Origin: Salticus scenicus
Lineage: Eukaryota > Arthropoda > Arachnida > Araneae > Salticidae
Assembly: GCA_963930645.1 (NCBI GenBank)
Contig: OZ005661.1
Location: 200,597,120-200,661,119, forward strand
Length of the DNA stretch: 64,000 nucleotides
Reading direction: 5' to 3'
The notes under the pieces were generated by a model. The model was not told the DNA's origin, ran no database searches, and saw only the letters and a list, made by a program, of their open reading frames with translations. Position 1 is the first letter of the stretch. Every line of letters starts with the position of its first letter. Positions 23,899 through 34,970 of the stretch are shown here, one piece after another. A program made the position numbers and the translations under genes.

Positions 23899-24006
23899 AG
23901 CAGAATGGACCTGGACAATAAATTGGAACTTTCTACAGTGGAATCCCAGAATTCTACTATATACCCATCATTTTCACGAGAGCCAAGAAGGATGGTGCTA
24001 ATGTGA
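23899..24006 (+). other. Candidate 3'-terminal coding exon (weak)
   Basis: A pyrimidine-rich stretch ending ctatatcttttacag precedes an open frame of about 36 codons ending in TGA at 24004-24006. AATAAA-type signals follow near 24069 and 24086. The encoded peptide (RMDLDNKLELSTVES...) matches no family I know. Another frame is also open, so even the reading frame is uncertain. Confidence 0.2.
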
Positions 24007-24689
24007 AAGGTCTTGGTGCATCCAACTTTATAGAAATGCGACGAATGTGAAAAATCAAGTGACACTTGAATAAAAATACTACGAAATAAAAAGACAGATT
24101 GGATTAGAGAAAAATATGAGAAAAAGTCATATTTCATGCATTTTAAAAACGAAACATTTATCACACCATGCATAAAATTTTTCATTGTGATAGAATAGAA
24201 ATCTCTTCCCTGGTCGGTGGAGCAATATTCTCCATTCCCATTCTTGAACAGATTGCAGCAACCGCGATATTACTCACTTGCCATAAACATCGATAATTTC
24301 AGGATAAATTTAACTGCAATTTAAGCGTTTTCCTACTTTAAAAGAAAAAAAAACTGGAAAAAATCTGCTGAAAACTCGAAGGTAAATCGAACATTTTTTT
24401 CCTAAGTTTTTTTTAAGACATTTTAAAGTCACCACATAATTTTCTTCTATATAATTTTATACAAAATTTATTCAATACAAATTATTTATTAAATAATCAA
24501 ATTATTTTCCATTATAAATGCAGACGATTTTTTTCTGGCTGAATTATATTATCACTAAATGCTGAAAGATGTTCATTTTTTGCAAATCATTTTTTTTTTT
24601 TTTTGCAAGTTTTTATCGTTAAAAGTTAAAAAAATCGATAACTTTGTTTTAAATTATCGCAGATCTATAGTTCAACCATTCGTGTTAAA
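24007..24689. other. Non-coding interval
   Basis: Nothing recognised beyond the polyadenylation-like signals next to the candidate exon. Confidence 0.4.
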
Positions 24690-25200
24690 GGTATTGACGA
24701 GATCTTTCGAAAGATACCCATATTGAAAACTTACTCCCCCCGGGTAAGGGGGAGAAAACGATGCTTCCACACGCACAATTTTTTTTTACTAGTTAGCTAC
24801 TACTGTTATCAATAATTCATATTAATTTTACAATCACACGATTAAAATAACTCTCATTATATACAATTATACGAAATTTTGTCCTATACTGACATGTTAA
24901 AAATTTAGAAGAAAATGTGATCACAGCGCCACCTGTTGAGCAATTGTTCCCCAAATCGAAACAGCACCATTTTATGTCAGGGTCCAACTAAATGCCAAGT
25001 TTGGTTAAATTTCGTTCATTGGTTTGTGAGATACAGTGTCCACAAAATTTGTGATACACTCAGACTGACAGACAGACATTTTCTAAAAACAGTCAAATCG
25101 TGTTCATAACCTCCCAAAACGTGTAAATCCATCGATAACTGCAGTTCAAAAATTTTCACGAATCCAATACTTTCTCTATATACACATATAGAAGAAAGTA
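24690..25200. repeat. Repeat-like sequence with tail motif
   Basis: A moderately GC-richer island contains cagcgccacctgttgagc and gttcattggtttgtgagata, followed by ctgacagacagacatt and a short CATATA-rich end. This style is typical of arthropod interspersed repeats, but I cannot place the family from one copy. Confidence 0.35.
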
Positions 25201-25204
25201 AAAA

Positions 25205-25268
25205 GCCTGTTCTATTTACCTTAAGTTTTTCTGCAGTTTTTAAAATTCTGCAAAATTTCAGAAAATTT

Positions 25269-25301
<33 letters not shown>

Positions 25302-25615
25302 ATTTGTGCCATCTACGTTTTTTTACGTTTTTTTAAGTTCTGCAATATTGCCGAGAAATAAATAAATAAAAACTTTTAAAAATGTTATTTCAATTACCTT
25401 CAATTTAGCTGCAGTTTTTTAAAATCTACGAAAATTTTGTGAAAAGATTTCAGTAGAAAATATTTCAATTACCTTTAGATTTTTGTTTCTTCTTCTTCAG
25501 TTTTTAAAATTCTACAAAGTTTATGTGAAAAATAACGTTAAAATAACTTGCATTAATTACTTCCAGGTTTTCAAATTCTGAAAAATTTCAGTGAAAAACC
25601 TCAAGAAATTTTGCA
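25205..25615. repeat. Diverged ~115-bp tandem repeats
   Basis: About four degenerate units share attacctt...ctgcagtttttaaaattct...aatttcagtgaaaa, near 25216, 25394, 25455 and 25557, with spacing disturbed by a poly-T run at 25270-25297. Confidence 0.5.
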
Positions 25616-26044
25616 CATTTAAACAAAATAAAATAGTTCTCTATTCTAAAAATAAATTATTGCCACTGCTGTTTTTCGATTTATCAGTGTCTTTTTCCTT
25701 TTCTTGATTTATACAGTAAAAACTGTGACACAAAGAAATTGAATTTATTAATTTCAAGCATTTATGTGATACATTCAAGCAAGTTATTTTGGTGTTTGAG
25801 ATTTAATACTTCATAAAACCTATTATTGACTATTGTAACTAGAATTGAAAATATAATAATATTATACTTTTAAAAGATTAACGAACACGCTTTTATAGAA
25901 ATGTGAACTAAAAAGCACAAAATATCTATCTTAGTATTAAAATGCAGGGTAAGAGAAAAACGTGTGAGTGACACACCATAATATTTACATACAATTAAAT
26001 CTTTAATTAAAATTATTTAGAATTAAACAAAAAACCATTTTTAA

Positions 26045-26115
26045 AAATTCTCTCCTGACTGGGCTCGAACGGTAGACCATTAGGTTCGTAGCGCGGAGCT
26101 TTACCTCACAGCCAC
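26045..26115 (-). mobile_element. Degenerate tRNA-like/SINE fragment
   Basis: The minus strand reads tggctgtgagg (A-box-like) and then cgttcgagccc (B-box-like) at about the tRNA spacing. The arms do not form a good cloverleaf, so a functional tRNA gene is unlikely. A SINE head of a family different from 8116 is the better guess. Confidence 0.35.
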
Positions 26116-26189
26116 AGCGTTCAAGTAGGGATTTTTTTTTTTTACAATATAGGTTTTTTGTTTGTTCCTAGAGCGGTTACAATAATACA

Positions 26190-26236
26190 TTGATACATAC
26201 AAACATACATACAAACATACAGACATACATACAGGT
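26190..26236. repeat. (CATA)n microsatellite
   Basis: Repeats of acatacatacaaacatac form, followed by aggtgaagctaataaaag. This may be the tail of an interspersed element. Confidence 0.75.
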
Positions 26237-27274
26237 GAAGCTAATAAAAGCGTGTTAAAAATAGGGGTCTGGGTTATCTACAGTCATAATTGAACATCTT
26301 TATGTTAATGTCTTTAAAATAGAGTGAACGAGGAGCGTGCATAATTCGCGTGTCAATAATTTCTTACAATTTTCTACCACCAAGTAAATTTTAAGAGATC
26401 AAACAAAAATTACATGTGCTATCATCATCTGAGAAATTTTAAGAGTTTCTTTAAGAAGCTTAACAGTTCTGCGGAATCGGAACTACTAAAAACATGTCGA
26501 CACTCACTCCAGCTTCTGTTAAACAATTAATATGGGGAGGGGGTATTTTATTTAAAATTTACAAAACTGACTTTGTTACTATATACATTATTAACTACTT
26601 AGTTATATTACAATTTATTGACCTATCAATTATAAATAAATATAGGGAAGGATTTGTTTGTGGTATTTGTCGTGTGTTACATGGAAAATCTTTATATGCG
26701 CATACTTAGAAAATTTTGAAAAAAAATTATAAAAGACTCTTCTTCTTAAGTTATACATGTTTATTTTAAAAAATAAATAAATAAGTAAATTATAGTGGGC
26801 AGAATCTGTATAGATTGTAAAATAGTAATGAAAATATCCTTTTCTTGGAAATTTGTCGCTGATTGTCAAAACAAGGAAATTTGAAAGAAAAGTGCTTCTT
26901 TTTAAGATGTTTAAGAATAAACACATTTTTCTTTACTCTCTATGCTGAAATAATTTAAGTAAGATCAATTCCAATAAACACCTTTATAACTACAGATTTG
27001 TCATCTGTATAGTTTATAGATGTGTAAATTAAAATTAAAGTATCGTATATTAACAAACTTTGTTAACTACGGAAAACTTAAAATTTATTTGGATTTCCGT
27101 GTTAGCTTAAAAGAAAACATTATATAATATTTTTTAATAGCACAATAAATTAAAAAGAACATAACAGTTTACGCATAAGTAGTGATAGGAATCAATTATA
27201 AGAATGCTTTTTTGAGTGTTCATGTGGAAAATCAGTTAAGATCTTCTGGTTTAGAAAAAAAAAAAAAAAAAACT

Positions 27275-28085
27275 TGTTGGCATAGGTGTACTCTGCTCAG
27301 TTCCCCACAAAATATTTGTTCACATAAATTTCCACTTATATTATAATAAAATATTTTTTTAAAAATTTAATTTGACCGATCGTTCCACACAGGGATTGAG
27401 TGAAATATTTTACCTAAAACGTTACCCACCGTTCAGATCGGTTCATTTACCTTATCCTGATATGTTAATTAATTTTATTGAGGTTGCTTTCATACTTCAG
27501 TTTTCCTGCGATTCTATATTATTTCCAATGCAATGATCCGCATAATGCAAGCTTACACATTTCTGTATTCTGCTATGTTAAGGAAAATTTAAATTTTGAA
27601 TAAGCTACAATATTTTCAAATTAGAAAATCCGTAGTCAATGATTTTCATGCTAATATCCTAAATGATATTTTAAAAGTGGTCTGACATCTTTACAATAAA
27701 AATATTCCTTCAAACGAATGCTTATGTGGCATTTTGCCCTATTCTGCCATGTTAAATATTCCCAAATTTCAAATACTTACGAAGTTTTCAAAGTAGTATT
27801 TTCATAATCAATTTTGTTTATGCTGATATTTTAAAACTGCTCAGTGGCAATAAATATTCCTTTCAATGCACGTTTAAGCGAAAATTTGGTTTACGATTTT
27901 TTTTAAATCGTAAATTTCGAATAATTTACGAAGATTTCTAATTAGAATGTTGCAAATCAATAAGGTCCTTTTCAGTGTCATGCGTGATAGTTTAAAATTG
28001 GACTGAAATTTATTGAGATATCGTGTACATAGTCCAACATACTAACAGTCTAACACACTAACACACTGACACCCTACAGACGGAC
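27275..28085 (-). repeat. Dispersed repeat, inverted relative to 44165-45475
   Basis: The left end, ttggcataggtgtactctgctcagttcccc, is the reverse complement (with few changes) of about 45427-45463. The right end near 28045-28080 (ctacagacggacatt) matches the reverse of about 44300-44340. The interior is a run of diverged units of about 160 bp. No ORF. Confidence 0.75.
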
Positions 28086-28091
28086 ATTAAG

Positions 28092-28320
28092 TCTTTCAAC
28101 ATTCTTTGTTATCTGTGTTAGTTTTTTCGCTGCATTATAGAGTTATAAATTTAAGTATTTTTACGGCGGGGTGCGATCCTATGTAGAAGTTTTAATTAAT
28201 AAAAAATTTAGTTAGTAAAGATTAAAATATTATTACGCACCCCGCCGTAAAAATACTTTAAATTATAACTTTATAACGCAGCGAAAAAAACTAACACAGA
28301 TAACAAAGAATGTTGAAAGA
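28092..28320. mobile_element. Long-arm MITE, 229 bp
   Basis: The arms (about 28092-28176 and 28236-28320) are reverse complements starting tctttcaacattctttgtta and including tttttacggcggggtgcg. The loop is about 60 bp. Target duplication is not clear. Confidence 0.82.
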
Positions 28321-28759
28321 GATTAGGATTTATTAGAAAGGAACATGCAGTGTTTTTGGCAGATCTTCATTAAACTAGGCATTGAGTACCCGGGATTCAA
28401 TAGCGGCGGCGAAATTTGATACCAATCTTTTTTTTTTTTTGGCTGCTTAAGAAAGGTAAGTGTTTTTGCTAGGCGGGGGGACTTTTACAATAGTATTGTT
28501 TTTATGAGATTATTTAGTTTGTACATACATTTTTTTCAGAGTAAACATGATTTTAAGCATCCTTACAGTGTATGCTGTGTTCACTGCAGCATAAATGCAT
28601 TAAAATGTGCTTAATAACAGAAAAAACTATCTCCATAGGCTCTAATGTCACGAAATTCTTTTGAGTGTCTCTGTAAACGAACCATAAGCGTTGTATACAC
28701 CAGTAAAAACTACACTACTGGCCATTAAAATTGCTACACCAAAAAGGAATGATAATAAC

Positions 28760-29445
28760 GGAATGAAATTTGTTGGACGCATACATTATAGTAGGAAGAA
28801 CTGTTGATTAAATTTTCAGGAAATTTGGAGTAATATGTACTGAGAAAACAGTGCATAAAGCAACGACCTCTGTGAGCAATAACAGCACATATCTACCTAG
28901 GCATTGAATCGAACAGCGATTGGAGGGCATGTATGGGTAGAGCACTTCATGACGTTTTAACACGATGCCACAATTCATCGATAGAAGTTACTGGTGAGTG
29001 GTGGGGGCTTAGTCGCTTTTCAACGATTAAACAGTCATTTTCATTGGTGCGAGATCAGGAGACCACGCTGGCCAGAGCAACAATCGATCACATTCTGTAT
29101 CAAAGAAGGTCCGGACAATACAAACAACTTGCGGTCGTGCCTTGTCTTGCTTAAATTTTGCGCTATGGAGGCCTCGAATACAGGGCAGAGGGGCGGGCCT
29201 TAACTCATGAGAAATTTAATGGCCGCTGTTCAGAGTGCCAGGAATACGAACATGAAGTAATCGAGACGTGTATCCAATGGGAACCCATAACATCATTACA
29301 AATGATGGGCAGTATGATGATGTCGAATCCCAGCTGGCAATGTGCATTATTCATAATGCCGTTAAATACGGATAAGGCAATTATGATGCTGTAAACAGGA
29401 TTGTGATTTGTCTGAAAAGTGACTTCACGCCATTCCTGTTTCCAG
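28760..29445 (-). pseudogene. Tc1 transposase, C-terminal half (left arm)
   Basis: The minus strand encodes, with stops and frame changes, the Tc1 order SDKS (first catalytic Asp region), GYTSR, ARPQ, SPDLAP. The second catalytic Asp lies in DNARP in the family; here the equivalent reads DKARP. The N-terminal DNA-binding half is absent. It mirrors the right-arm copy. Confidence 0.75.
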
Positions 29446-29518
29446 GTTCATCGTTGATCACACATTAATGGCGCCCATATCAGTGATGCAGTTTTGAGGG
29501 TAATCAGAATTTTGGTAG

Positions 29519-30000
29519 CCGCATACTGAGTCACCACCTGGATTGATGGTATGTGGTACCATTGAATACACGTCCCGGTCAATTCTTGTTTTCATTCCCG
29601 CCACTCTGAATACCAGCCATTACATTTCTGATGAGTTAAGGCCCATCACTCTGCCCCATGTTCAAAGCCTCCGAAGCGCAAAATTTAAGCAAGATAATGC
29701 ACGACCGCAAGTTGTTTGTATTGTACGGACCTTTTATGATACAGAATATGATCGACTGTTGCTCTGGGAAGCGCGTTCTCCTGATCTCGCACCAATGAAA
29801 ATGACTGTTTAATCGTTGAAAAGCGACTAACCCCCACCACTCACCAGTGACTTTGATCGATGAATTGTGACATCGTGTTAAAACTTCATGAAGTGCTCTA
29901 CCCGCACATGTCATCCAATTGCTGTTCGATTCAATGCCTAGGCAGATATGTGCTGTTATTGCTCACAGAGGTCGCTGCTTTATGTACTGTTTTCTCAGTA
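29519..30000 (+). pseudogene. Tc1 transposase, C-terminal half (right arm)
   Basis: An open stretch of 89 codons from 29543 carries GTIEYTSRS, QDNARPQ (catalytic Asp present) and SPDLAPMKM. The catalytic Glu expected in the family's SPIEN-type motif is replaced by Lys and a stop follows. The later family motif LFDSMPR appears at 29922 in another frame. The protein is inactive: it lacks the N-terminal HTH half, the first Asp and the Glu. Confidence 0.82.
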
Positions 30001-30290
30001 CATATTGCTCCAAATTTCCTGAAATTTTAATCAATTGTTCTTCCTACTATAATGTATGTGTCCAACAAATTTCATTCCGTTATTATCATTCCTTCTTGGT
30101 GTAGCAATTTTAATGACCAGTAGTATATTTAGCTTATTCTACATTTTACATGAAATAATTGTTCGAAATTCGGCATAATTCGGACGATTACGTGGCATTG
30201 ACAGAACACTTTTTTTAAAGTCCTGTACATTAATTACGAAGTCTAAGAGCACATATTTTTACAGGAAACATAAGTTGAAACATCTCCCTT

Positions 30291-32957
30291 ATGCATGTTA
30301 ATTTCCTTTTGTGGATTGCAAAGTAATGATGTTAAAACGCCTTAGTGAACAAACATTGCAGCACCCAAAATTAGAGGTAACATTATTTAATACCAATTAA
30401 TTAAGACGTTCATATGACAAATATGAGCCTGCCTATGTTAGTCAGTTTTTAATAAGGATCAACAAAACATATATCTGTGAACAGAACTTTTAGATTAAAT
30501 GAAAACTCTCATGAAAAAATAAATAAATAAATAATCATCTTTGTGCTCAAGATTAGATTATTATAATTGTAAAACTTCAAGATTGTTAAATTATAAAGAA
30601 GGACAATTAAATTGTTATGAGATGGACATTATTAAGATGACTAAAATAATGAATGTACGCTTTAAGTATTTGGCGACTAATTGGATTCACTCCAAGGGGT
30701 GGTGCAAGGTTATTGCAAGAATTTGTAACTCAAAAATTATGAAAATCTAGTATAGATTTTTATCAAACTTTTGTATATTCTTCTTTATACAGTTAAACAA
30801 AATATGAGATGTATAACCTATCATGAAGTAATATTTGTATTTACGTATATTTTAAATTTTCTATATTTAAATCCAGGGAAGATCAAAATTGTGATGGCAT
30901 ATCTCCGGACCACTCTTAGGATTTTTTGTACCACACTGTTGCCAACTGCGCATAGCGTAGCAATAGTACAACGTAAAATTCTAATAAATTAAATTGAAAA
31001 GGCTTAAATTTAAAAGAAATGGAAATTTCAGAAAGGAAACATTTTGATATAAATTTGACTATTAAAAATTTTTTAACATTATAAAAACTGCGTATCGAAA
31101 AAGTGAACGCGCAAACATTTTTTTTTTTTTTTTAAATAATTAAAATAAGATTGCCAAAAATCTTTCTAAAGAAATAGACCAGCTTCAGTATAGAACCCTT
31201 TGACGAAGTTTGAATGATGGCACCGATGTAGCTCGAACGTTTCACGCTAAAATCTTTATTTACACAATTTTGCCATTGTCATATTAATTCATCGCCAAAA
31301 ATTGACAACAAAAGTTTAATAGCCGCAGAGGAGCTCCTAACAAGGACGGGGGTCCTCTCAAAGGAGCTGCCAACGAAATTTCAAGAAATGAATACAATTA
31401 TTGATGCTAGGAATTAAAACAGTTACTACATACCTTTATATGGAAGATAAGATTAAAATAAGTTCTGTCCTACTAAATTAATTCTGTTTAGTACAGAATT
31501 TTATATCTCTTACTTCCAAAACAAAAATAGCTTTCGATTTATAATTTTTTTTTCTTTTAGGCAACAACAGCTTCGTAAATGAATATGTCTATCGATTAAT
31601 TGATTCCATGAGTCACTTCTAAATAGAATGAAAGTATTCATAGTTCCACCCATGCAGTGTATAAAAATATATTTATTTTGCAAAGTTTTATGTTTATTGA
31701 CATTATTTAAAAAATGCACTCATTTCAAATAAACAGCACACCTAAATTAAAAAAAAAAAAAATCTAGCGATTGCTCACACATTTTTCTCTTACTGTACAT
31801 CATTACAGACATTATTAAACTTTAAGATAGAAGATAACACATCAATATATGAAACTTTACAAAGTGATTTAAGTAAGAGCTCATAGTTGCTTTACAAACA
31901 GTTTTATTCGAGATATTTCTCTGTAAAATAGGCATCAACCAAACTTGAAAATTATCGCTACATTAAAAAAACAATGAGAGCTGTGATTAAATTTTAAAAG
32001 GAATCAAGTTATTCATAGAACTTCAGCCAGCACCACTCTGTAAAATTTATTCAACTTGTTTTAAGTATTTCCTTTGCTACGCACCACAGAATTTACTGAA
32101 CTTTCAACTTGTTTCAAATTTGTTACTTTTGCTTATGTGTATTGTTCAGAAAATAATACTTGAACCAGAAGGAAGTATTGAACATCAGGATTAAGTTAAA
32201 CGACTGTTGTTAAAGAGCTTTAAGCTTCATTTACATTACTTTTCTGATGTCGCAATCTAGAATCGATCATGCAGAGCATTTCGTACAGGACCATGAAGTA
32301 TCATCCATAAACAGCATTTCGCTATTTTATTTTATTTATTTACTTATTTACTTATTTATTATTATTATTTAAGAAGACCTTGAAATACTTTCCAGTGAGT
32401 GGTGCAAAATTTCTTTCTCTCTCTCTCTCTCTTTTTTTTTTTTTTTTTGACTTACTTAACTGATAATTTAAAACATTAGTGCAGTGTAGTTCCACTACGA
32501 GCAAAAAGCAACTGTTTCGGTACAATAGCAGCGATTGCACTATTCTTTTAATTTATTGAACGCAAATGTTTTGTAACTTCCAGCACCAAAATTTTTGAAA
32601 CAAATTTTTTAAACGAATCGACCTTCCATATATTTATCCTTGGATACTGCGAGTAATGGGACTGAATAATCCTCGATGTAGTGAATTCATCGCAGCACGT
32701 ATATTCTGGAAAAGCTCATTTGTCATCGCCTGGTTGCTAATTTGAACTTTAAATAATTCTGCCTCGAGAATTTTTTTTACATTTTAACGAAGGTTGAAGC
32801 TATGTGCCCGATTGAAGGCCGTTTGATTGTGATTCTCTCTTGCAGATGTATTTCGATTTTTTGATATACTTACGTATATATTAATTTCCTTTTAAATAAT
32901 AAACTGTTCTGTAATAAGGCAAATTAAACTCCGCTATTCCTAATCCGTAGATACAAT

Positions 32958-32993
<36 letters not shown>

Positions 32994-33978
32994 CAGTTTC
33001 GTCATTATTAAAACCCGAGTCTCATTACTCTCAGACAAAAAATGTGTCGTCACCCTTTACGGTAGACTACCTCGATTTTTGAGGTGTTTAAAAATACGTA
33101 AAGTAGGAATATCGTGTCAAAAATGAGGCTGGAATACTAAATAAAATCTCCATGTTCGATTTATGTTGCATCCTACTTTTTCATTGGCTTAATATTTATG
33201 GAACTTAATATTTCGCATTCATACTGGGTGTAAAAATGCTAAAGCAACGATCGTTGGAGAAGGAGTGAAAATGGCTTGTTAAAAATGCTTAAAAGAATTA
33301 TCCTCAACAGTGTAGGACTGTTTTTTGATAGTACATGAATCTGTAACGAGAAAAGATTCGGGATAATCATAACATGTTATTTTATTTTTATGTACATGTG
33401 GGTGTATGTGCATAATGTCTAAAAATTTTTGATATTACAAATTCAAGTAAAATGAAATATTTATTTCAGATACAAAGAAAAAGTAATAATAATAATTAAA
33501 AAAATAAATACATAAAAAGGCATGTGATGGAATGGAACATTCATTTCCCACCGACTTGCGCAAGTAAGACTTCTTTCCCTGTAAGTAAAAGAAACTGCAT
33601 TTATCAAATTGTTTTCTGTGAGATAAAATTTCAAAATGAAGTGCAAAATGATTTTTTTAAGCAATTTTTTAATACATCGATTCAATAGATCAAACACAAT
33701 CCATTTTAATTTGTTGATTTTCATATTTATTGCACAAAATTATCAAGCATTATTAATCATTATAAAAACATTTTAGGATTTTTAAAAAGAACCTATCCGA
33801 ATAATAAAATTTTCTGTAGCACACTCAATTCACTTATTCGCTCTATCTACAAAAAAAAAAAAAAAAAAAAAGAAAGAAAGAAAGAAAAAAAAAGTTAATA
33901 CTTTCCCGACCGCATGTTTTTGTCTTTTTCACAGTAAGGCCCGCCTGTAAGCGTTCGTCTCCCCAGTTACTATATTTT
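30291..33978. other. AT-rich interval without recognised gene
   Basis: Apart from the Helitron-like piece at 31170-31385 and simple repeats (TC tract 32412-32431, poly-T 32960-32988, poly-A 33850-33871), I find no supported feature. Short ORFs here have no recognisable family. Confidence 0.45.
31170..31385 (+). repeat. Helitron-like interior fragment
   Basis: agcttcagtatagaaccctttg...gatgtagctcgaacgtttca...ttcatcgc matches 62820-62940 in the Helitron at 61510 (gctttagtattggatccctttgg...gaagtagctcggacgtttct). No ends are visible, so it is a truncated copy. Confidence 0.6.
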
Positions 33979-34539
33979 TGTTGCAACATCAGTGCCTTCC
34001 CCCCATTTTCCCCTCTGTCTCTTCGCCACTTGTCGCGACAGTGGGAATGCTTTTTATTTTTATTTTTTATTCTCTTTTGGTTTCATTAGAATAAGATGCA
34101 CTTTCGAGAGTGCAGAGTTAAAAAAGATGTAGACTAGATAAGAAGGGCACTTTTACGGTGTCTTAAAATTTATTATTTTGATTAAAGAAGGAGAAAACTG
34201 AATATTTTGAATATATAGAAAATTATTCATTATGTGAAGTAGAAATAATCTGAAGAATGTTAATTAATCGGCAAATTTTGTACATATTTTTATTGTAAAT
34301 AGAAACATAATCATCTTCTGATTAAAAGCTTAGAAAAGAAACAACAACTTATTATTTTGTGTCATCGGTACTCAGTGCTAACTCTCTACGTTTCCAGTTG
34401 GCCGTGAACAGAAGAAAGGTGAGTACCTTTTCGATAATTAGTTGATGAATAATAATGAATGTGATTTTTAATTAAAAGATATTTATCGCTAGTTATAAAC
34501 TAATTTTAAAACCCCCCTAGAATACAAGATTATATTAAA
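33979..34539 (+). repeat. BEL/Pao 5' LTR
   Basis: It begins TGTTGCAACATCAGTGCC and differs from the 3' LTR at roughly 14 positions by eye, mostly near the 3' end. It contains a splice-donor-like GAAAG|GTGAGT at about 34414-34424 that is kept in the other LTR. The 3' boundary is set where the LTRs stop matching. Confidence 0.93.
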
Positions 34540-34543
34540 TTAG

Positions 34544-34561
34544 TGGCGCCCCAGAACAGGG
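34544..34561 (+). other. Primer-binding site of the BEL/Pao element
   Basis: tggcgccccagaacaggg lies four bases after the 5' LTR. TGGCGCC starts are typical PBS sequences that pair with a tRNA 3' end. The tRNA was not identified. Confidence 0.7.
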
Positions 34562-34970
34562 ACGGCCGACTTGGATTTCCTTCTCCAACATCGAAATAAA
34601 TAAATATAAATGTTATTTGAATTGAATATTTGAAAATTTGTTCTTTTGATGATGTTATAAATAAAGAGAAAAGTTTTGGTTTCAAAGTAAAAGTTTCGTT
34701 TTCATTTACATTTGAAATAAATAATAAATGATATTTATATTGTTGGTTTTGTTCTTGAAATTTGTTCCTTTGATAAAAATGAAATGAAAGAATATTTTTA
34801 GTTTTGGTTTGTGCATTACTTTGTGTTTTGAATTATTGCATTATATATTAATATGATGAATGCATAACTTTGAAATGTTTTTGTTTAATAAACAACTTTG
34901 ACAAGAAATTTTATTTGATAATTGATCAAATAATACTAATTTTAGAGATTTGTTATTTATAATTAGCATA

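Larger units (their letters stand above)
25616..27274. other. AT-rich interval
   Basis: It contains the tRNA-like stretch at 26045-26115 and the CATA repeat at 26190-26236. ORFs at 26494 (+) and 26630 (-) overlap on opposite strands in AT-rich sequence and are not supported. Confidence 0.45.
28713..30125. mobile_element. Fold-back Tc1 element, head-to-head transposase halves
   Basis: The ends are CACTACTGGCCATTAAAATT at 28713 and its near reverse complement finishing at 30125, with TA on both sides (28711-28712, 30126-30127). Inverted similarity runs about 480 bp inward. Both arms derive from the 3' half of a Tc1 transposase: the right arm on the plus strand (about 29519-30000) and the left arm on the minus strand (about 29440 down to 28760). 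It is a dead, non-autonomous derivative. Confidence 0.85.
28595..30290 (+). repeat. Old dispersed repeat split by Tc1 fold-back
   Basis: 28595-28710 and 30128-30290 align in order with 46840-47085, for example ttaaaatgtgctta...ccataa...acaccag, then catgaaataattgttcgaaat against catgaaaaattgttagaaat. The copy at 46.8 kb lacks the Tc1 element and so represents the empty site. Confidence 0.65.

Noticed and set aside
24190..24300. A hydrophobic open stretch (VGGAIFSIPILEQIAATA) that could be a membrane-segment exon
   Set aside because: No splice sites in matching phase, and a second frame is equally open.
26045..26115. A functional tRNA gene on the minus strand
   Set aside because: A- and B-box-like words are present but acceptor and T stems do not pair; better explained as a SINE fragment.
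28933..29394. Plus-strand ORFs in the left arm of the fold-back Tc1
   Set aside because: They are antisense shadows of the transposase remnant encoded on the minus strand.
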